DNA from: an uncultured Bacteroidales bacterium
Lineage (GTDB): Bacteria > Bacteroidota > Bacteroidia > Bacteroidales > Bacteroidaceae
Reading direction: 5' to 3'
Assembly (NCBI GenBank): GCA_947367415.1
Contig: CANBEE010000003.1
Coordinates: 1-24,314, forward strand
Length of the DNA: 24,314 bases
The notes below the pieces were generated by a model. It searched no databases. It had not been told where the DNA came from and worked only from the letters and a program-made list of their open reading frames with translations. This document shows positions 20,842-24,314 of the stretch, piece after piece; position 1 is the first letter of the stretch; each line of letters starts with the position of its first letter. The position numbers were made by a program, and so were the translations under genes.

Positions 20842-23826
20842 ATGCAAAACAAAGGATTTGTAAAAGTAATTGCGGTATTGCTCACTGTAGTGTGCGCATT
20901 TTACCTTTCCTTCACTTTTGTGACAAGCCATCATGAGAAAAAGGCTGCACAATATGCTGGAGGCGAATCGGTGTACATCGATTCAATCATGAACAAGAAG
21001 GTCTATCTCGGTGTCTACACCTACAAGCAGGCACGTGAGATGGGTATCGGTCTCGGTCTTGACCTCAAGGGAGGTATGAACGTTATCCTCGAGGTATCTG
21101 TTCCCGATGTAGTAAAGGCTTTGGCCGACCACAAGACCGATGAGGCTTTCGTGAATGCTGTAGCCAATGCAAGCAAGCAGGCTGCAAGCAGCAACAGCGA
21201 TTTCATCACCTTATTTATTAAGGAGTATAAGAACCAGAAGCCCGACGGCACACTCGCTGAGCTCTTCGCTACTCAGCAGCTCAAGGACAAGGTGAACACC
21301 AAGAGTACCGACGCTGAGGTAGAAGCCGTATTGCGTGCCGAGGTAGATGCTGCCATTGACAACTCATTCAATGTGCTCCGTACACGTATCGACCGCTTCG
21401 GTGTTGCCCAGCCCAATATTCAGGAGCTTGAGGGCAGCATGGGCCGCATCATGATTGAGCTTCCTGGTGTTAAGGAACCCGAGCGTGTGAGAAAGTTACT
21501 TCAGGGTTCTGCTAACCTTGAGTTCTGGGAGACATACACCTCTGCCGAGATTGCTCCTTTCCTTGCTGCTGCCGATGCTAAGTTGCGCGATATCATTGCT
21601 TCGGAGAATCCTACAGAGGAGGCAGCCGAGCCCACAGCTGAAGCTGCTACAGAGGCTGCTGCCGAAGAGGAGTCTGTTGACCTCTCAGGCCTCACAGGCG
21701 ACAATGCACAGAGTGCTGCTGATGCTGCAGCTGTAGCACAGGCAAAGAAGGAGAATCCCTTGCTCTCTGTCCTTCAGGTGATGCAGAATCAGGGTTGTGT
21801 GGTTGGCTATGCCCACAGCCGTGATATGAAGCAGATCGATGAGTACCTTGCTCGTGCCGAGGTGAAGGAGCTGTTGCCCCGCGATCTCAAGCTCATGTGG
21901 GGTGTAAAGGCTATCGATGAGGATGGTAAGATCTTTGAGCTCTATGCTATCAAGTCTACACAGCGCAATGGTCGCGCTCCGCTCGAAGGCGATGTTATCG
22001 TGTCAGCTACTGACGACTACGACAACAACGGCCGTCCTAGCGTATCAATGACTATGAACTCTGACGGTGCACGTCGTTGGGCACAGCTCACCAAGCAGAA
22101 CATCAATAAGCCCATCGCTATTGCTCTTGATGGTTACATCTACAGTGCTCCTAACGTAATCAACGAGATCACTGGTGGCCAGTCACAGATTACCGGTCAG
22201 TTCACACAGGAGGATACCAAGGACTTGGCAAACGTGCTCAAGTCAGGTAAGATGCCTGCTCCCGCTAAGATCGTGCAGGAAGACATCGTTGGTCCTTCAC
22301 TCGGTCAGAAGTCAATCCAGCAGGGTATCATCTCATTTGTGTTGGCTTTCATCGCATTGATGATTTACATGTGTGCTATCTACGGCATCATCCCCGGTAT
22401 GGTTGCCAACTGCGCACTTATTCTCAACTTCTTCTTCACACTCGGTATCTTGGCTTCGTTCCAGGCTGCTCTTACCATGTCAGGTATCGCCGGTATGGTG
22501 CTTACCCTCGGTATGGCTGTCGATGCTAACGTGCTTATCTATGAGCGTACCAAGGAAGAGCTTCGTGCTGGTAAGACTGTGAAGCAGGCACTCACCGATG
22601 GTTACAAGAATGCCTTCTCAGCCATCTTCGACTCTAACATCACCTCTATTATTACAGGTATCATCCTCTTCAACTTCGGTACAGGTCCTATCCGTGGTTT
22701 TGCCACCACATTGATTATCGGTATCGTTTGTTCATTCTTCACCGCTGTGTTCATGACACGTCTCGTTTACGAGTGGCGTCTAGGCAAGGAGAAGTGGACA
22801 AACCTCACCTTCGTAACCAACCTTTCAGAGAAGTGGATGCGTGCTCCGAAGTTCAACTTCATGGGTGCATACAAGACCTCATTCATGGTATTCGGTGCTG
22901 CTATCCTCATCAGCCTCGTATCACTCGGTATCCGTGGCCTTAGCTCAAGTATCGACTTTACTGGTGGTCGCAACTTCACCGTTAAGTTCGAGCAGCAGGT
23001 TGAACCCGAACAGATTCGTGAGGTATTGGCCGACAAGATTGGCGAGGATGCTTCAGTATCAGTAATCGCCCTCGGTAGCGATGGTCAGACCGTACGTATC
23101 AGCACCAACTACCGTATCAATGACGATGCTCAGGATATCGATGCTGAGATCGAGCAGTTCCTCTTCGATGCCTTCATGGATGCCAAGTTGCTCAGCAGCA
23201 ACCTTACCTACGATGTGTTTATCGACCGTGACAACCACTATGGTGGCTCTATCATCAGTTCACAGAAGGTAGGTCCGAGCATGGCTTCCGATATCCTACG
23301 TGGTGCTATCTGGTCAGTGGTACTCGCATGGATTGCTATCTTCATCTACATCTTGATTCGTTTCCGTAACGTAGCATATAGTGTTGGTTCAGTTATCGCC
23401 CTCGCAGTTGACGTAGTGCTCATCATGGGTACCTACTCGCTGCTCCACGGTATCCTGCCCTTCTCTATGGACGTTGACCAGACCTTTATCGGTGCTATCT
23501 TGACCGCTATCGGTTACTCTATCAATGACAAGGTGGTTATCTTCGACCGTATCCGTGAGTTCTTCGGACTCTATCCCAAGCGCGACAAGAAGCAACTCTT
23601 CAACGACTCGCTCAACACCACATTGGCTCGTACCATCAATACCTCACTGACGACCTTGCTCGTATTGCTCTTCATCTTCTTCCTCGGTGGTGAGAGCATC
23701 CGCAGCTTCGCCTTCGCCATGATTCTTGGTGTTGTATACGGTACCTGTTCTTCACTCTTCTTCGCCGCTCCGATGGCATACCTCGTGATGAACAAGAAGG
23801 ACAAGAAAGCTATTGAAAAGAAATAA
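20842..23826 (+). CDS. secDF: Protein translocase subunit SecDF (fused)
   Basis: This 994-residue membrane protein is a SecD-SecF fusion that uses the proton gradient to help pull exported proteins across the inner membrane with SecYEG. The SecD half has an N-terminal helix (6-27), the motif GLGLDLKGG (70-78), a large periplasmic domain, and helices from about 495 to 642 with GMAVDANVLIYER (557-569). The SecF half starts near 675 and carries SSIDFTGGR (702-710) and YSINDKVVIFDRIRE (892-906), with helices to about 980. About twelve membrane helices are predicted by eye. The periplasmic domain contains an Ala/Glu-rich low-complexity insert at about 257-300. It has its own promoter and terminator, so it is probably monocistronic. 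Confidence 0.96.
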   Translation: MQNKGFVKVIAVLLTVVCAFYLSFTFVTSHHEKKAAQYAGGESVYIDSIMNKKVYLGVYTYKQAREMGIGLGLDLKGGMNVILEVSVPDVVKALADHKTDEAFVNAVANASKQAASSNSDFITLFIKEYKNQKPDGTLAELFATQQLKDKVNTKSTDAEVEAVLRAEVDAAIDNSFNVLRTRIDRFGVAQPNIQELEGSMGRIMIELPGVKEPERVRKLLQGSANLEFWETYTSAEIAPFLAAADAKLRDIIASENPTEEAAEPTAEAATEAAAEEESVDLSGLTGDNAQSAADAAAVAQAKKENPLLSVLQVMQNQGCVVGYAHSRDMKQIDEYLARAEVKELLPRDLKLMWGVKAIDEDGKIFELYAIKSTQRNGRAPLEGDVIVSATDDYDNNGRPSVSMTMNSDGARRWAQLTKQNINKPIAIALDGYIYSAPNVINEITGGQSQITGQFTQEDTKDLANVLKSGKMPAPAKIVQEDIVGPSLGQKSIQQGIISFVLAFIALMIYMCAIYGIIPGMVANCALILNFFFTLGILASFQAALTMSGIAGMVLTLGMAVDANVLIYERTKEELRAGKTVKQALTDGYKNAFSAIFDSNITSIITGIILFNFGTGPIRGFATTLIIGIVCSFFTAVFMTRLVYEWRLGKEKWTNLTFVTNLSEKWMRAPKFNFMGAYKTSFMVFGAAILISLVSLGIRGLSSSIDFTGGRNFTVKFEQQVEPEQIREVLADKIGEDASVSVIALGSDGQTVRISTNYRINDDAQDIDAEIEQFLFDAFMDAKLLSSNLTYDVFIDRDNHYGGSIISSQKVGPSMASDILRGAIWSVVLAWIAIFIYILIRFRNVAYSVGSVIALAVDVVLIMGTYSLLHGILPFSMDVDQTFIGAILTAIGYSINDKVVIFDRIREFFGLYPKRDKKQLFNDSLNTTLARTINTSLTTLLVLLFIFFLGGESIRSFAFAMILGVVYGTCSSLFFAAPMAYLVMNKKDKKAIEKK

Positions 23827-23860
23827 GAGCTTGATTAGTGGAACAATTGAACTCTGATTT

Positions 23861-23898
23861 GAGGAGAAAGCGCCATAGGGTACTTTCTCCTCTTTTTT
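23861..23898 (+). terminator. Rho-independent terminator of secDF
   Basis: A perfect 10-bp stem (GAGGAGAAAG at 23861-23870 with its complement at 23883-23892) encloses a 12-nt loop and is followed by six T residues. Confidence 0.85.
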
Positions 23899-23937
23899 CT
23901 CCCTCTATCTGAATACTTTCTCCCTCTTCTATCTGAA
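23896..23937 (+). repeat. Short direct repeat after the secDF terminator
   Basis: TTTCTCCCTCTATCTGAA (23896-23913) is followed after three bases by a copy with three extra bases (23917-23937). The two are otherwise the same. No coding sequence is seen between the secDF stop and the tRNA gene. Confidence 0.55.
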
Positions 23938-24005
23938 AAGGGCGGTTTTATAGCCTACCGATAATAAAAAATGGAGCATATTCTATAAAAAACGGAACAG
24001 CTTAC

Positions 24006-24035
24006 TTGTAGATTCAAAAAAAAGTGTTACCTTTG
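24006..24035 (+). promoter_or_regulatory. tRNA-Leu promoter
   Basis: TTG (24006-24008), 19 bases, then TACCTTTG (24028-24035): a close match to the Bacteroidetes consensus. The mature tRNA begins 27 bases further on. Confidence 0.75.
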
Positions 24036-24062
24036 CACTCGCATTCACAAACAGTGTGCAAT

Positions 24063-24144
24063 GCCCAGATGGCGGAATCGGTAGACGCGCTGGTCTCAAA
24101 CACCAGTGGGGCAACCCATCCCGGTTCGACCCCGGGTCTGGGTA
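24063..24144 (+). tRNA. tRNA-Leu (anticodon CAA)
   Basis: All arms are seen. The acceptor stem GCCCAGA pairs with TCTGGGT (first pair G:U, as in some E. coli leucine tRNAs), with discriminator A at 24144. The D-loop region is GGCGGAATCGGTAGACGC. The anticodon stem CTGGT/ACCAG encloses the loop CTCAAAC, so the anticodon is CAA and the tRNA reads UUG. A long class II variable arm, TGGGGCAACCCA, is followed by the T-arm CCCGG TTCGACC CCGGG. The 3' CCA is not encoded; the next bases are CAG. Confidence 0.96.
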
Positions 24145-24147
24145 CAG

Positions 24148-24193
24148 ATTAAAAGGCTAAGTGATTAATTGTCAGTCACTTAGCCTTTTTAAT
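24148..24193 (+). terminator. Terminator of the tRNA-Leu transcript
   Basis: A perfect 14-bp stem (AAAAGGCTAAGTGA at 24151-24164 with its complement at 24176-24189) has an 11-nt loop and ends in TTTTT. It begins just after the mature tRNA 3' end. Confidence 0.85.
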
Positions 24194-24201
24194 TATCTGA
24201 T

Positions 24202-24223
24202 TTTTCCCCACATTTTCCCCACA
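24202..24223 (+). repeat. Two adjacent perfect 11-bp direct repeats
   Basis: TTTTCCCCACA occurs twice with no gap (24202-24212 and 24213-24223), directly after the tRNA terminator. It may bind a protein; its resemblance to a DnaA box (TTATCCACA) is only partial. No gene is visible between it and the right edge of the window. Confidence 0.6.
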
Positions 24224-24270
24224 ACTGTCTATTTATCTATTTTAGAAACATATTTTTCCGTAAAGTTATG

Positions 24271-24278
24271 TACCTTTG
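24271..24278 (+). promoter_or_regulatory. -7 promoter element for a gene beyond the right edge
   Basis: TACCTTTG is an exact match to TAnnTTTG. No TTTG -33 box lies at 19-20 nt. The 36 bases that follow are A-rich, like other leaders here, and contain no start codon inside the window. Confidence 0.45.
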
Positions 24279-24314
24279 TCGGCAAATAAATATCCTCGTC
24301 AAACAAATATAAAT

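Noticed and set aside
24202..24223. TTTTCCCCACA repeats as DnaA boxes of an origin
   Set aside because: The match to TTATCCACA is partial, there are only two copies, and no dnaA/dnaN or AT-rich unwinding region is nearby.

Overview
The window looks like chromosomal DNA from a member of the order Bacteroidales, most like the Prevotella/Bacteroides group; the genus cannot be fixed from sequence alone. The reasons are the repeated TAnnTTTG-type -7 promoter elements, A-rich leaders with few Shine-Dalgarno sequences, a tRNA gene without encoded CCA, a fused SecDF, a two-gene KorAB 2-oxoacid:ferredoxin oxidoreductase, and a xylan-degradation cluster of lipoprotein and secreted enzymes. Gene content is mostly housekeeping, with one accessory carbohydrate block. 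No insertion sequence, CRISPR array, prophage or obvious defence island is present.

Layout. 1-73: start of a sirtuin deacylase (minus), cut by the window edge. 193-2067: two FKBP prolyl isomerases (plus), one cytoplasmic and one lipoprotein with a duplicated N-terminal domain, ending in a strong hairpin. 2329-5191: korA-korB (minus) with their own terminator and a degenerate inverted repeat downstream. 5382-5867: msrA under a near-perfect Bacteroidetes promoter. 5916-11115: three xylan genes (GH43 lipoprotein, GH10 lipoprotein xylanase, secreted CE6-like esterase fused to GH43). 11122-12345: M16 zinc peptidase (minus), convergent with the xylan block. 12472-16027: LOG-family phosphoribohydrolase, PfkB-type sugar kinase and a DEAD-box RNA helicase (plus). 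16094-17745: prfB (release factor 2) followed by a CYTH-domain protein (minus). 17945-20641: two rhomboid proteases and a membrane-anchored EEP-family phosphohydrolase in overlapping reading frames (plus). 20842-23826: SecDF. 24063-24144: tRNA-Leu(CAA), its terminator, and a promoter-like stretch running off the right edge.

How the parts work together. The xylan enzymes form a coherent short pathway: backbone cleavage by GH10, side-chain or xylobiose cleavage by the GH43 modules, and deacetylation by the CE6-like module. The visible lipoproteins lack an acidic stretch just after the lipidated Cys, so a periplasmic-facing location is more likely than surface display. The rhomboid/EEP trio looks translationally coupled. 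Most other genes are single housekeeping functions in short operons.

Most unusual: (i) the 3' end of the DEAD-box helicase gene holds a GGACAA-type tandem repeat and an inverted pair of GC-rich repeats with a 17-nt perfect core, all read through in frame; (ii) the LOG gene start codon lies about five bases after a -7-like element, suggesting a leaderless mRNA, beside a near-palindrome carrying opposed -7 elements; (iii) prfB has no programmed frameshift and encodes SPY instead of the classical SPF tripeptide; (iv) two exactly adjacent 11-bp repeats lie just after the tRNA-Leu gene. I found no clear evidence of a wholly new multi-gene system.
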